Part shown: one piece after another, positions 45,715 through 55,404 of the stretch
How positions within the stretch are numbered: the stretch's first letter is position 1
How the letters are laid out: each line of letters starts with the position of its first letter
Source of the DNA: Fodinibius sp052060035
GTDB lineage: Bacteria; Bacteroidota; Rhodothermia; Balneolales; Balneolaceae
Direction: 5' to 3'
Length of the DNA stretch: 64,000 nt
NCBI RefSeq assembly: GCF_052060035.1
Contig: NZ_JBPOEA010000001.1
Span: 372,001 to 436,000 of the forward strand
Notes under the pieces: model-generated
Seen by the model: only the letters and a program-made list of their open reading frames with translations
Database searches by the model: none
What the model was told of the DNA's origin: nothing
Made by a program: the position numbers and the translations under genes

Positions 45715-46995
45715 ATGAATGTATTACTACTGGGCAGTGGCGGACGCGAACATGCAATGGCGTGGAGCATTGCCAAATCAGATCGATTAGATGAACTCTT
45801 TATTGCCCCGGGTAATCCGGGTACGGCGCAGGCTGGTACCAATGTAGATCTTAACCTGTCTGATTTTGATGCTATTCTTACCTTCATCGAAGAAAATAAC
45901 GTTGAGCTGACAGTAGTAGGACCGGAAAAACCATTAGTGAATGGTATTACTGATTTTCTGGAAGAGAAGGGGCACAAGGTTTTCGGGCCATCCAAAGTAG
46001 CGGCACAGCTCGAAGGCAGTAAACAGTTTGCCAATGAGTTTATGAAGAAGAATCGAATACCTACAGCTAATTTTGAGACCTACTCGCGGGATGAATTTGA
46101 TAAGGCACTTAAAATAATTAAAAGCAAAGACGAGTATCCTGTAGTCTTAAAAGCGGATGGTCTGGCCGGTGGAAAGGGGGTTTTTATCTGTGAGTCGGCC
46201 GAAGAGGTCGAGAAACGTCTTAATGAATTAAAAGAAGATGAGCGTTTTCAGCAGGCTGCCCAAAAGCTGGTGGTCGAAGAGTTTATGAAAGGGGATGAAG
46301 CCTCGGTATTTGTTATCTCGGATGGGAAAACAGCTAAAATTTTGCATTATGCCCAGGATCATAAACGCATTGGAGAAGGGGATACCGGGTTGAATACCGG
46401 TGGAATGGGCGCCTATTGTCCTACCCCTGTCATTGGCAATCGCATGCTCCAACGGGTAGAGAAAGAGATTATCTTACCTACCATATCGGCCATGCTGTTA
46501 GATGAAAATTCGTACAAAGGTATTTTGTATTGTGGCTTAATGATTACTGATGATGGACCCAAGGTCGTTGAATTTAACTGTCGCTTGGGGGATCCCGAAG
46601 CACAGGCGGTTTTACCGTCATTGGAGTCTGATTTGTTGGACCTTATGGATGCGGCTGTGAATGAGCGGCTGAATGAGAAAGAAGTGAAAATTGATAACAA
46701 GTATCGCTGCTGTGTGGTAATGGCTTCAGCAGGATATCCGCTTGACTATGAGAAGGGTAAAGTAATTACTGGAATAGATAATGTTTCTGATGATGCTCTT
46801 GTATTTCATGCCGGGACCAAGGCTGAGAATGGTAAAATATATACTGATGGGGGACGGGTACTAAGTGTGGTCGCTGCCGGGGATACGTTGCAGGAATCTA
46901 TTAAAAACACCTATGCCGAAGTGAAAAAAATCGATTTTGATAATAAGTACTACCGATCAGATATTGGAACAAAAGGGCTTAAATACTTCGATTAA
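45715..46995 (+). CDS. purD: Phosphoribosylamine-glycine ligase
   Basis: Second step of purine synthesis (GAR synthetase), an ATP-grasp enzyme of 426 residues. Key stretches are MNVLLLGSGGREHAMAW, the ATP-binding PVVLKADGLAGGKGVFI, LNTGGMGAYCP, and the metal site VEFNCRLGDPEAQ. The length is normal. It is at the end of the gatB-tpiA-purD run and converges with menE 24 bases later without an obvious terminator hairpin. Confidence 0.97.
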   Translation: MNVLLLGSGGREHAMAWSIAKSDRLDELFIAPGNPGTAQAGTNVDLNLSDFDAILTFIEENNVELTVVGPEKPLVNGITDFLEEKGHKVFGPSKVAAQLEGSKQFANEFMKKNRIPTANFETYSRDEFDKALKIIKSKDEYPVVLKADGLAGGKGVFICESAEEVEKRLNELKEDERFQQAAQKLVVEEFMKGDEASVFVISDGKTAKILHYAQDHKRIGEGDTGLNTGGMGAYCPTPVIGNRMLQRVEKEIILPTISAMLLDENSYKGILYCGLMITDDGPKVVEFNCRLGDPEAQAVLPSLESDLLDLMDAAVNERLNEKEVKIDNKYRCCVVMASAGYPLDYEKGKVITGIDNVSDDALVFHAGTKAENGKIYTDGGRVLSVVAAGDTLQESIKNTYAEVKKIDFDNKYYRSDIGTKGLKYFD

Positions 46996-47019
46996 AGGCC
47001 GTTTTTTTGAGATTTGTTC

Positions 47020-48528
47020 TTATTGTTCTGTTCGCTGTAAAAAAAGTTCAGCTAACTTACTCCTGATTATTTTCCCCGTTCTGGTTTTGGGAAGCTCATC
47101 GACCCGAATAATTTCTTTGGGGATTTTATAAGCAGCAAGCGTTGTTTTTAAATCCTCTTTAATGGCCGTGAAATTGATGGGCTCTCCATTTTTAGTGACA
47201 GCAACAGCCACAACTTTTTGTCCCCACTCATTATCAGCTATTCCAAATACGGCTGCTTCTTTAATAGCTGTTAGCTTAATGAGGTTAGATTCAACCTCAA
47301 AGGGAGAAACATTTTCTCCACCGGTAACAATGCGATCCGTACGTCGCGAATCAATAAAGAGTTGGTTATTAGCATTAAAATAGCCAAAATCGCCTGTTCT
47401 AAACCATCCCTTCTCATCAAAAATATTTTTGTTATCCATATTCAAATACCCATCAAAAACCTGTGGTCCCTTAATCCATATTTCGCCTGTAGTGTTAATA
47501 CTGACGACCTCGTTTTCTTCATCTCGTATTTGAATATTATTCGGTTCAAATACAGTTCCTACACTTTGTAAAGGCCCATACGTGCCGCTGGGTTTTAAGA
47601 TAGGATTAGCTGCAATTTGAGCACAGGTTTCAGTCATCCCGTAACTTGGAACCAACGGAATACCTTTGTTTCTACATTCTTTGATAAGGTTTACATTAAT
47701 GGGGCCGCCGCCAAGCAAAATGGCTTTAAAATTTTGATGGACAAGAAACCCTGATCGCTCCATCAATCTTTTTAACATAGTCGGAACCAGCGATGCGGCT
47801 TGGAAAAGCTTATTTTCAGTTAAAAAGGTAGTAATCATTTTAGGGTGAAAACTCTTCATCCTGAATATGGCAGAGCCATATAGAAGAGACCGTAAAATAA
47901 TCGAGACTCCTCCAATATGAGCTAACGGTAAACAAAGCAGCCAGAAATGGTTCTTACGAGGTTTAAAATTTTTGGCAGAAGCTTTTGCTGCAAAAAGCAT
48001 TTGCCGTCGTTTAAGTGGCACAATCTTTGGGATGCCGGTGGTTGTTCCGGAGGTGAAAAAGTATCCAAAAACCTGGTCGGGCCCGGTTTGTGGAGTGTAA
48101 TGTTTAGCTTCAAAACCAAGGGCAACATCAATTTCAAGTGATCGTGTTAAATCGAGTTGCTTAATATCTATGGAATCAGAATGATCTATTTTAGCCTGTA
48201 GTTTTTGGTCAACAAATACCAAGCCGGGATCAGTTTGCTCAAGCTGACGATTAAGTTCGCCTGACGAGGCTTTGGTATCAAAGGAAATAAAGGGAATACC
48301 GAGGTTCCAGCAAGCAGCAATCGCAAAAATAAGAGTGTCAGAAGAGGGGGCCAGAAACCCTATTGGTTTTTCAAAGTGATGATCGAAATCGAATAGGAAT
48401 TGCAGAAAAAAACGTTCAAATTGCTTGAGATCCCCATAGGAATGCAAGCCAAAGCTGGATCCCAGGAACAGATCATCTTGTCTGGGGGCAGCAAATGTTG
48501 GTATTTGATCTGTTTTACCCACGGTCAA
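47020..48528 (-). CDS. menE: O-succinylbenzoate-CoA ligase
   Basis: An ANL-superfamily adenylating enzyme of menaquinone synthesis, activating o-succinylbenzoate to its CoA thioester. The 502 residues include the P-loop TSGTTTGIPKIVPL, the A5-type motif YGMTETCAQ, TGDFGYF, and the C-terminal lysine motif KTRTGKIIRSKL. The specificity is assigned from its place downstream of menC, whose stop overlaps this start by four bases. Alone, the motifs would fit any acyl-CoA ligase. Confidence 0.9.
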   Translation of the reverse strand: MTVGKTDQIPTFAAPRQDDLFLGSSFGLHSYGDLKQFERFFLQFLFDFDHHFEKPIGFLAPSSDTLIFAIAACWNLGIPFISFDTKASSGELNRQLEQTDPGLVFVDQKLQAKIDHSDSIDIKQLDLTRSLEIDVALGFEAKHYTPQTGPDQVFGYFFTSGTTTGIPKIVPLKRRQMLFAAKASAKNFKPRKNHFWLLCLPLAHIGGVSIILRSLLYGSAIFRMKSFHPKMITTFLTENKLFQAASLVPTMLKRLMERSGFLVHQNFKAILLGGGPINVNLIKECRNKGIPLVPSYGMTETCAQIAANPILKPSGTYGPLQSVGTVFEPNNIQIRDEENEVVSINTTGEIWIKGPQVFDGYLNMDNKNIFDEKGWFRTGDFGYFNANNQLFIDSRRTDRIVTGGENVSPFEVESNLIKLTAIKEAAVFGIADNEWGQKVVAVAVTKNGEPINFTAIKEDLKTTLAAYKIPKEIIRVDELPKTRTGKIIRSKLAELFLQRTEQ

Positions 48529-49598
48529 AAAAGTTTTTTAAAAAGCTTTTGTTGCTCAAAATTGATTGATGTTACGGGCTGAGATGATATATTAAGGTAT
48601 CCCTCTGAAAAGATATTCTTATCAGAGGAAATATCCTTTGCTAATAAAAAGCCGGTTGAAAGTCCATGTGCTATGAGTGGTGATCCCAATCCCGCTGCCA
48701 TTAAGTCTATAAAATATCGGCCAACGCTACTTTCAAGGCTCGTCGTAATCACTACTTTATTATTATGAGTGTTTGCAAGCCGTTTTGTTTCAATATTTTT
48801 TTGGAAACTGCCAACTACCATCGGTTTTATAATAAGATATTTGGTGAAAGGAAGTAAATTTGGCCAATATGGATGTTGCGCAGTTGATTCATCCAATGCA
48901 AGGGGCAGGGCAGTATGTTGGGATAATTGTTCCAGGTTTTTGGGAGTAGGCTCAACTAACGGTTCTTCACAATATTCAATATTCAAGTCATTTAGCTGAT
49001 TGCAATACTCAACAGCTTGATCCAAACTCCAGGCCTGGTTAGCGTCGACTCGAATCGTTAGTTTGGGATATTTATTTCTAATCTTGCGGAGCAGCGGAAG
49101 TTCTTGTTCAAAGTGAAGTCCAATTTTACACTTAATCGTTTGGTACCCGGATGTAATGTTACGTTCAACAGTATTAAGAACTGTATCCTCTTGAAGTGAA
49201 ATTAATGCGTTGACAGGTACTTTTTTCGCCGAATCGGGGAATAAATAGGGAAATAGTGATTGATTATTTTGCTGAGCTTTAATTTGATATGCAAGGGTAT
49301 CCAAACCAAATTGCAGAGAGGGGGGGATATCGGCATCTCTATAAAATTGCTTAAGCTCATCAATAGGTTTTGAACTATCTAATTTATTCTCAAGTGTTTG
49401 TTGATGAGCGAGCAGTATTTTTTTGACCGACTTATGGTTTTCTGCCGAGAAACCGGGTAATGGCGCTACTTCCCCAAAAAATTCCTGCTCCTTTTTCGTG
49501 TGAAATAAAACAAATCCCTTCCGATATTGAAAGATTTGGTTACTTGTTTTTAGTGGTTTAGAAAAAGGGAGTTTATATGAATGGCAGGCTAATGTCAT
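48525..49598 (-). CDS. menC: O-succinylbenzoate synthase
   Basis: An enolase-superfamily dehydratase converting SHCHC to o-succinylbenzoate. The 357 residues show the superfamily ligands and bases: KxK in TIKCKIG, metal acids in RVDANQAW, YCEEPL and LALDEST, and the second catalytic lysine in LIIKPM. It is sandwiched between menA and menE with four-base overlaps on both sides, so the three are translationally coupled. menB, menD, menF and menH are not in the window. Confidence 0.92.
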   Translation of the reverse strand: MTLACHSYKLPFSKPLKTSNQIFQYRKGFVLFHTKKEQEFFGEVAPLPGFSAENHKSVKKILLAHQQTLENKLDSSKPIDELKQFYRDADIPPSLQFGLDTLAYQIKAQQNNQSLFPYLFPDSAKKVPVNALISLQEDTVLNTVERNITSGYQTIKCKIGLHFEQELPLLRKIRNKYPKLTIRVDANQAWSLDQAVEYCNQLNDLNIEYCEEPLVEPTPKNLEQLSQHTALPLALDESTAQHPYWPNLLPFTKYLIIKPMVVGSFQKNIETKRLANTHNNKVVITTSLESSVGRYFIDLMAAGLGSPLIAHGLSTGFLLAKDISSDKNIFSEGYLNISSQPVTSINFEQQKLFKKLF

Positions 49599-50491
49599 AA
49601 CGAATCCACAATGATTCCTATACTAAAAAGAACGCCATAAAAGGTCATAAAACGAGCGGTATCTTCCAATACCTTATTGAATTTACGTTTATCATCCCAA
49701 AACCAGACTTTGTAAAGTTGTGAGAATCCATAAGGGCTAATTACAAAGGGTAGAAATACGATGGCATCATATCCCAGCTGGAAATAAAAATGAGGAGGAA
49801 TGGCTAATGCCAATAATAACATCAGCAGGTATTCCCAACGCAGGGCAGTCTCCCCAAAAATGACCCCGAGCGTATTTTTGCCAGCAACTTTATCCTGTTC
49901 GACATCACGCAGATTATTGATGACTAAGATGTTTGTTGAAAGTGCCCCCACCGTTAAAGAAGCCCAAAACGAAGCGTTACTCCATTCGAGGGCATTAACA
50001 TAATAAGTGCCCATAACGGCAACGATTCCGAAAAAAATAAACACAAAAATATCTCCAAGTCCGTTATAGCCCAGTGGAAAAGGGCCCCCGGTATAAAGTA
50101 TTCCGAAAACCAACGAAGCCACTCCAATCCAGAATATAGCCCAGCCGGCATGCCACACAAGATATAAGCCCAGAAGAAAAGCGAATGCCATAGTGATTAT
50201 GGTCGCATTACGCATGGATTCGGCAGAAATGAAACCTTTTGCGGTAGCTCGTTCAAAGCCGATACGTTCGTCCGTATCAGCTCCTTTTTTGAAATCAAAG
50301 TAATCGTTGGCAAAGTTAGTCCCAATTTGAATCAAGAAAGCACACAGCAGAGCAACAATTGTTGCATCCCATAAAAACTGTTGATCATGATAGGCCAAAG
50401 CGGCTCCAACGCAAACAGGGACAAAGGCAGCAGGCAGTGTTTGGGGACGCGCAGCTTTGACCCAAATACTCACCGTTGTAGAGTTTTTCAT
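49595..50491 (-). CDS. menA: 1,4-dihydroxy-2-naphthoate polyprenyltransferase
   Basis: A UbiA-family integral membrane prenyltransferase that attaches the isoprenoid tail in menaquinone synthesis. The ATG at 50491 (MKNSTTVSIWVKAARPQTLP) is preferred over an upstream TTG at 50533. The protein has about eight to nine membrane helices and the two aspartate motifs: NFANDYFDFKKGADTD, with RIGFERATAKGFIS after it, and NNLRDVEQDKVAGKNTLGV. It is first gene of the menA-menC-menE operon. Upstream is an AT-rich region shared with the divergent glutamine synthetase. Confidence 0.95.
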   Translation of the reverse strand: MKNSTTVSIWVKAARPQTLPAAFVPVCVGAALAYHDQQFLWDATIVALLCAFLIQIGTNFANDYFDFKKGADTDERIGFERATAKGFISAESMRNATIITMAFAFLLGLYLVWHAGWAIFWIGVASLVFGILYTGGPFPLGYNGLGDIFVFIFFGIVAVMGTYYVNALEWSNASFWASLTVGALSTNILVINNLRDVEQDKVAGKNTLGVIFGETALRWEYLLMLLLALAIPPHFYFQLGYDAIVFLPFVISPYGFSQLYKVWFWDDKRKFNKVLEDTARFMTFYGVLFSIGIIVDSL

Positions 50492-50695
50492 GTAATAAAT
50501 AAGAGAAAAATTGTGGAAAAAGTTTGACTCCAATTATAGCAATAAATATCTCGCTTAAAAAAACAAGCTATTTTCAATTTCCGGTAAAATATTTTAACCA
50601 AGAATAGATAAAAAGCATATAATAATTAAAAAAATTAATCAAAAAGCTATTTAGTCCTTTTAAAATAATATGTTAATAAAAATATAATTAAATAA

Positions 50696-50728
50696 TTTGT
50701 GTAATATCGAGTATATCGACTATATTTA
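50696..50728 (+). promoter_or_regulatory. Candidate promoter of glutamine synthetase III
   Basis: TTTG at 50696-50699 and TATATTTA at 50721-50728 approximate the Bacteroidota -33/-7 pair with a 21-base spacer. The last base of the -7 element deviates (A for G). It lies 42 bases before the ATG. Confidence 0.4.
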
Positions 50729-50769
50729 GGGCAGTTTAAAATTTTAACACAACACAACTTAATACTCCA

Positions 50770-52953
50770 ATGACAAAAGCAATGCGACGATACGATCCTT
50801 TGGCAGCCGCACGAAATTGGTCACCAGAATCAAACGGGAAAGAACGAGAGGCGATGAACATTACTGAGATCTTCGGTGAAAATACTTTTCAGCAGGAAGA
50901 TCTTGAAGATCGGCTTCCCGAGACTATTTGGAAAGATTTAAGAAAAACGATCCGGGAAGGAGAGCAGCTAAATTCTGAAGTAGCTGATGCAGTCGCTGTG
51001 GCCATGAAAGATTGGGCTACTGAAAAAGGCGCTACACATTTTACACACTGGTTTCAGCCGCTGACAGGGCTCACTGCTGAAAAGCATGATAGTTTTATAA
51101 CGCCCAACCAGGGAGGGGGAGCTATTGCCGAATTTTCAGGGTCAGATTTGATTCAAGGTGAACCGGATGCTTCCAGTTTTCCCAGTGGCGGATTACGACA
51201 GACGTTTGAAGCCCGTGGTTATACGGCATGGGATCCTACATCTCCTGCTTTTATCATGGAAAATGATAATGGTTGTTATTTGTGTATTCCCACTGCTTTT
51301 GCTTCATGGTCTGGTGAGGCGCTTGATCACAAGACGCCCATTTTACGGTCTAATGAAAGCCTCGATAAACAAACGAAGAGAGCTTTGAAACTTTTTAATG
51401 TTGATGCCAAGAGAGTTTCTTCTACCGTGGGCTGTGAACAGGAGTACTTTCTGATTGATCAGGAGTTTTTCTATCGTCGTCCTGATTTAATGACTGCCGG
51501 CAGAACGCTTGTAGGCGCTAAGCCTCCACGTGGCCAAGAACTTGATGACCATTATTTTGGCACTATCCAAGAACGAGTGCTTTCATTTATGTTGGAAGCT
51601 GAAAAAGAGTTATACAGGCTTGGTATACCGGTCAAAACACGTCATAATGAAGTTGCTCCGGGACAGTTTGAAATAGCTCCCATTTTTGAGACCTGCAATA
51701 TTGCCGCCGATCACCAGCAGTTAATGATGATCACCCTCAAACGAGTGGCTCGAAAGTACGGTTTTGAGTGCCTGCTGCATGAAAAACCCTTTGATGGATT
51801 AAACGGGAGCGGCAAGCACCTTAACTGGTCCCTTAGTACCAGCGATGGAATGAACTTGCTTGAACCGGGTGATAATCCTCATGATAATATGCAGTTTCTG
51901 TTTTTCTTTACAGCTATTTTAAAGGCTGTATATGAACATCAGGACTTGCTGCGCATAAGCATTGCTCATGCGGGTAATGATCATCGTCTGGGAGCTAATG
52001 AAGCCCCGCCTGCTATTATTTCGGCTTATATTGGTGAGCAGTTGTCAGATGTAATTGATCAGCTGCTAAATGGCGGAGCCAAAGAATCTAAGCAGGGTGG
52101 TCTGTTGGGATTAGGAACACCTGTGTTACCTTCACTGCCTAAGCACGCAGGTGACAGGAACCGGACCTCCCCGTTTGCTTTTACAGGCAACAAGTTTGAG
52201 TTCCGGGCTGTAGGATCCAGTCAGTCTATCTCTTTCCCGATTGTGGTATTAAATACTATTGTGGCCGATGCCATCGATAAACTTTGTACTGATCTTGAGG
52301 AGAAAGTTGATGATGGGGAATCATTGGAAGAATCGCTTGGAGAAGTGGTTCGAGAGGCCCTTTCCGATTCCAAAGATATCATCTTTAACGGTGATGGCTA
52401 TTCTGAGGAATGGGAAAAAGAAGCTGAAAAACGTGGATTGCTAAACCTGCGTACTACCATGGATGCACTGCCAAAGCTGACAGACGAGAAAAACATTAAT
52501 CTGTTTGAGAAGCACAAGGTGCTAAATAGTCGTGAGATACATTCAAGGCAGGAAATCTGGGCTGAGCAATATCTGACTACGCTCAATATCGAGGCAGATA
52601 CTACTGAAGCCATGGCTAAGACCATGATTTATCCCGCCGCAGTACGATATATGAATGAGCTTGCTGATAATGTGAAACGTATTGACGGCCTCGGCTTGGA
52701 GAACAGAGGATCCATGGAGATGCTTAAAAAAGTTAACAGTGGACTGAACGATCTCAATGATGCTCTGGAAGAACTTCGTGGAATTGTCCTTCAAAGTAAT
52801 GGAGACTCAGTCTTGGAAAGTGCTACCTATGTGAAGGATAATGTACGGCCGGCCATGACAAAGATTCGTGATTCGGTCGACTTTCTGGAGCGTCATGTAG
52901 CGGATGATTATTGGCCGTTACCTATCTATCGAGAAATGCTGTTCGTTAAATAG
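50770..52953 (+). CDS. glnN: Type III glutamine synthetase
   Basis: ATP-dependent glutamate-ammonia ligase of the large GSIII class. Its 727 residues match that class (GSI is about 470). Catalytic-domain motifs include GCEQEYFLID, VKTRHNEVAPGQFEIAPIFE, GLNGSGKHLNWSLST, and the ATP/glutamate region NRTSPFAFTGNKFEFRAVGSSQS. The N-terminal RYDPLAAARNW and the helical C-terminus (about 550-727) are also typical. There is no adenylylation-type GSI in the window. It is probably the main ammonia-assimilating enzyme and monocistronic, with its own terminator. Confidence 0.95.
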   Translation: MTKAMRRYDPLAAARNWSPESNGKEREAMNITEIFGENTFQQEDLEDRLPETIWKDLRKTIREGEQLNSEVADAVAVAMKDWATEKGATHFTHWFQPLTGLTAEKHDSFITPNQGGGAIAEFSGSDLIQGEPDASSFPSGGLRQTFEARGYTAWDPTSPAFIMENDNGCYLCIPTAFASWSGEALDHKTPILRSNESLDKQTKRALKLFNVDAKRVSSTVGCEQEYFLIDQEFFYRRPDLMTAGRTLVGAKPPRGQELDDHYFGTIQERVLSFMLEAEKELYRLGIPVKTRHNEVAPGQFEIAPIFETCNIAADHQQLMMITLKRVARKYGFECLLHEKPFDGLNGSGKHLNWSLSTSDGMNLLEPGDNPHDNMQFLFFFTAILKAVYEHQDLLRISIAHAGNDHRLGANEAPPAIISAYIGEQLSDVIDQLLNGGAKESKQGGLLGLGTPVLPSLPKHAGDRNRTSPFAFTGNKFEFRAVGSSQSISFPIVVLNTIVADAIDKLCTDLEEKVDDGESLEESLGEVVREALSDSKDIIFNGDGYSEEWEKEAEKRGLLNLRTTMDALPKLTDEKNINLFEKHKVLNSREIHSRQEIWAEQYLTTLNIEADTTEAMAKTMIYPAAVRYMNELADNVKRIDGLGLENRGSMEMLKKVNSGLNDLNDALEELRGIVLQSNGDSVLESATYVKDNVRPAMTKIRDSVDFLERHVADDYWPLPIYREMLFVK

Positions 52954-52981
52954 CAACGGTTGATAAACGGTTAATTTTAAG

Positions 52982-53015
52982 AACCCTCGGGGTAATCAAA
53001 TCCCTGAGGGTTTTT
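52982..53015 (+). terminator. Rho-independent terminator of glutamine synthetase
   Basis: An eleven-base stem (AACCCTC-G-GGG against CCC-T-GAGGGTT, with one G-U pair) between 52982 and 53012 has a nine-base loop and a T run. It lies 29 bases after the stop. Confidence 0.85.
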
Positions 53016-53146
53016 GTATTTATACCTGTGGTAAGTGACTTCCTGCACATTTGTTGTAAAAAGGAGAATGATTTTTTGCAGGTCTGCGATTATTTCAACA
53101 AAATGAGAAAGTTTGGAAACTAAAGCTTTTAATTAATCATCATATT

Positions 53147-54472
53147 ATGAACAGGATAGGATCTGGAATTCTCATTGCAGTACTATTATTGGGACTACAA
53201 TGGCCAGCGATGGCTCAGCAAGAGGATTCCCAAAAGCGGTATAAGCAGATAGACGAACATACAGAAGAAATCTTTGAACAGGTTGTGGAATGGCGGCGTC
53301 ATTTTCACGAAAACCCTGAGTTGTCGAACAGAGAAGCAGAAACCGCTGAATATATAGCCGATTATTTACGTGATCTTGGAATGAAGGTTGAAACCGGTGT
53401 TGCGCATACGGGTGTGGTCGGAGTTCTGGAAGGGGGTAAAGAAGGACCGGTGGTAGGATTGCGAGCTGATATTGATGCACTCCCAGTTAAGGAGCGTGCA
53501 GAGGTACCTTTTAAATCTACGAAAACGACTACCTATCTTGGCAAAGAGGTAGGGGTAAGCCACGCCTGTGGACATGATACACACATCGCTATGCTGATGG
53601 GCGCCGCAAAAATTCTTGCCGATATGAAAGATGAGCTGAAGGGGACTGTTAAATTTATCTTTCAGCCGGCTGAAGAGGGAGCACCTCCGGGAGAAGAGGG
53701 AGGCGCCGAATTAATGGTAAAAGAAGGAGTATTGGAAAATCCTGACGTGGATGTGGTCTTTGGCCAACATATCAATTCACAAACCGAAGTGGGAAAGATT
53801 CGATATCGTCCCGAAGGTACGATGGCTGCCTCAGATCGTTTTGTAATTACCGTAAAAGGAAAACAGACACACGGTTCCACACCATGGACCGGTGTCGATC
53901 CGATTGTAACATCAGCGAAAATTATAGAAGGATTGCAGTCGATTATCAGCCGTCAGACTGAACTTACAAAAGCTGCGGCAGTAATATCGGTAGGTAAGAT
54001 TGAGGCCGGGGTTCGCAATAATATTATCCCTGAAGAAGCAGAGATGATTGGTACTATACGTACGTTGGATACTGAAATGCAGGATATTATCCATAAAAAA
54101 ATACGTCATGTTGCAACAAAAACAGCAGAAAGCATGGGTGCAACTGCGGAAGTTGAAATTGAAAAAGGGTACCCGGTAACCTATAATGATCCTGCGCTAA
54201 CCGAACAGATGCTACCGACCTTGGAGGGGATTGCTGGCTCAGATGATATTATTTTATCGGATGCAATTACCGGGGCCGAGGATTTTTCATTTTTCCAGAA
54301 AGAAGTGCCCGGATTGTATTGGTTTGTGGGAGGTATGCCCAAGGGAATGAATACCAGTGAGGCCGCTCCTCACCACACCCCGGATTTTTACATTGAGGAA
54401 GAAGGGATGAAGTTGGGCGTGAAATCCATGGTGGGCCTCACTGTCGATTACATGAATCAATACTCAAAATAA
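53147..54472 (+). CDS. Secreted M20-family amidohydrolase
   Basis: The 441-residue protein has a signal peptide (cleavage near WPAMAQ, residue 24), so it acts in the periplasm or outside. The M20D metal site is visible: VSHACGHDTHIAML, the catalytic/metal acids in FQPAEEGAP, FGQHI, and the C-terminal GAEDFSFF with APHHTPDF. The relatives hydrolyse N-acyl amino acids (hippurate, IAA conjugates, N-acetyl-diaminopimelate). The substrate is not predictable here. It is a single gene. Confidence 0.9.
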   Translation: MNRIGSGILIAVLLLGLQWPAMAQQEDSQKRYKQIDEHTEEIFEQVVEWRRHFHENPELSNREAETAEYIADYLRDLGMKVETGVAHTGVVGVLEGGKEGPVVGLRADIDALPVKERAEVPFKSTKTTTYLGKEVGVSHACGHDTHIAMLMGAAKILADMKDELKGTVKFIFQPAEEGAPPGEEGGAELMVKEGVLENPDVDVVFGQHINSQTEVGKIRYRPEGTMAASDRFVITVKGKQTHGSTPWTGVDPIVTSAKIIEGLQSIISRQTELTKAAAVISVGKIEAGVRNNIIPEEAEMIGTIRTLDTEMQDIIHKKIRHVATKTAESMGATAEVEIEKGYPVTYNDPALTEQMLPTLEGIAGSDDIILSDAITGAEDFSFFQKEVPGLYWFVGGMPKGMNTSEAAPHHTPDFYIEEEGMKLGVKSMVGLTVDYMNQYSK

Positions 54473-54715
54473 AAGATAGAGGAACTCTGTCGTCACATTT
54501 TTGTTTTCTATTGTTCATTGCTGATTTATGGCAATCAGAAAATTAGTATAGAATGCTTTTCTGTATAACCCTTTTTTGATTGGGATGGACAACAAATGCA
54601 TGTGGCAACCGTATCAATATTTGTTTGCGATAGTTGAGTTCTATGTACTGTTAGAATTGGCGGTTATGAACCGTATATTCCACCAAAATTAATTGCTAAT
54701 AAATTTTATTTATTC

Positions 54716-55345
54716 TTGAATTATCAATCCCCACAATACAGTCCGAATACGCAAATTTCGATATTTCCACCGGCTGTAAAACATCTGCTTATTATTAACT
54801 TATTGGCGTTTGTAGCGTTAAATACGCCTATGGTTGCTGAGTATTTATTTACCTATGGAGCACTTTGGCCTATTGGGTCCGGACGTTTTGGCGTTTGGCA
54901 ATTGGTAACCTACATGTTTTTGCATGCCAGCTTTGGGCACATCTTTTTTAACTTGTTTGCACTTTGGATGTTTGGGCAAGCCATCGAAAATTTTTGGGGA
55001 ACCAATCGTTTTGTGATTTACTACTTTTTAACCGGTATTGGAGCGGCTCTTTTGCATATGCTGGTTGGTGGCGCAGGCGCTCCAACATTAGGTGCTTCCG
55101 GGGCCGTTTATGGCATTTTGCTGGCCTTTGGGATGATGTTTCCCAACCGACCGATCATGCTTTTATTTCCGCCTATCCCCATTAAAGCAAAATACTTTGT
55201 AGCTATTTTTGGAGCTATCGAACTTGTCAGCGGGTTAACGAGAACCAACTCTGGAGTGGCGCATTTTGCACACCTCGGAGGTATGCTTGTAGGTTTTATC
55301 CTGATAAAATATTGGGGATTAAAAAGTGAAGAAACTTACTACTAA
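54716..55345 (+). CDS. Rhomboid family intramembrane serine protease
   Basis: The start is TTG (MNYQSPQYSP...); no closer ATG gives a complete first helix. The 209-residue, six-helix protein has catalytic Ser128 in LGASGAVYG and His186 in HFAHLGG, and the HASFGHIFFNLFALWMFG loop/helix 2 motif. It cleaves transmembrane substrates within the membrane. A second rhomboid follows 59 bases later on the same strand. This one has a short cytoplasmic tail; the other has a long one. Confidence 0.9.
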   Translation: MNYQSPQYSPNTQISIFPPAVKHLLIINLLAFVALNTPMVAEYLFTYGALWPIGSGRFGVWQLVTYMFLHASFGHIFFNLFALWMFGQAIENFWGTNRFVIYYFLTGIGAALLHMLVGGAGAPTLGASGAVYGILLAFGMMFPNRPIMLLFPPIPIKAKYFVAIFGAIELVSGLTRTNSGVAHFAHLGGMLVGFILIKYWGLKSEETYY

Positions 55346-55404
55346 CAGTAATTTTTTTTTACCTTTACTTAATGTTATAAAAACATTAATGGCGGACTCG
55401 ACCT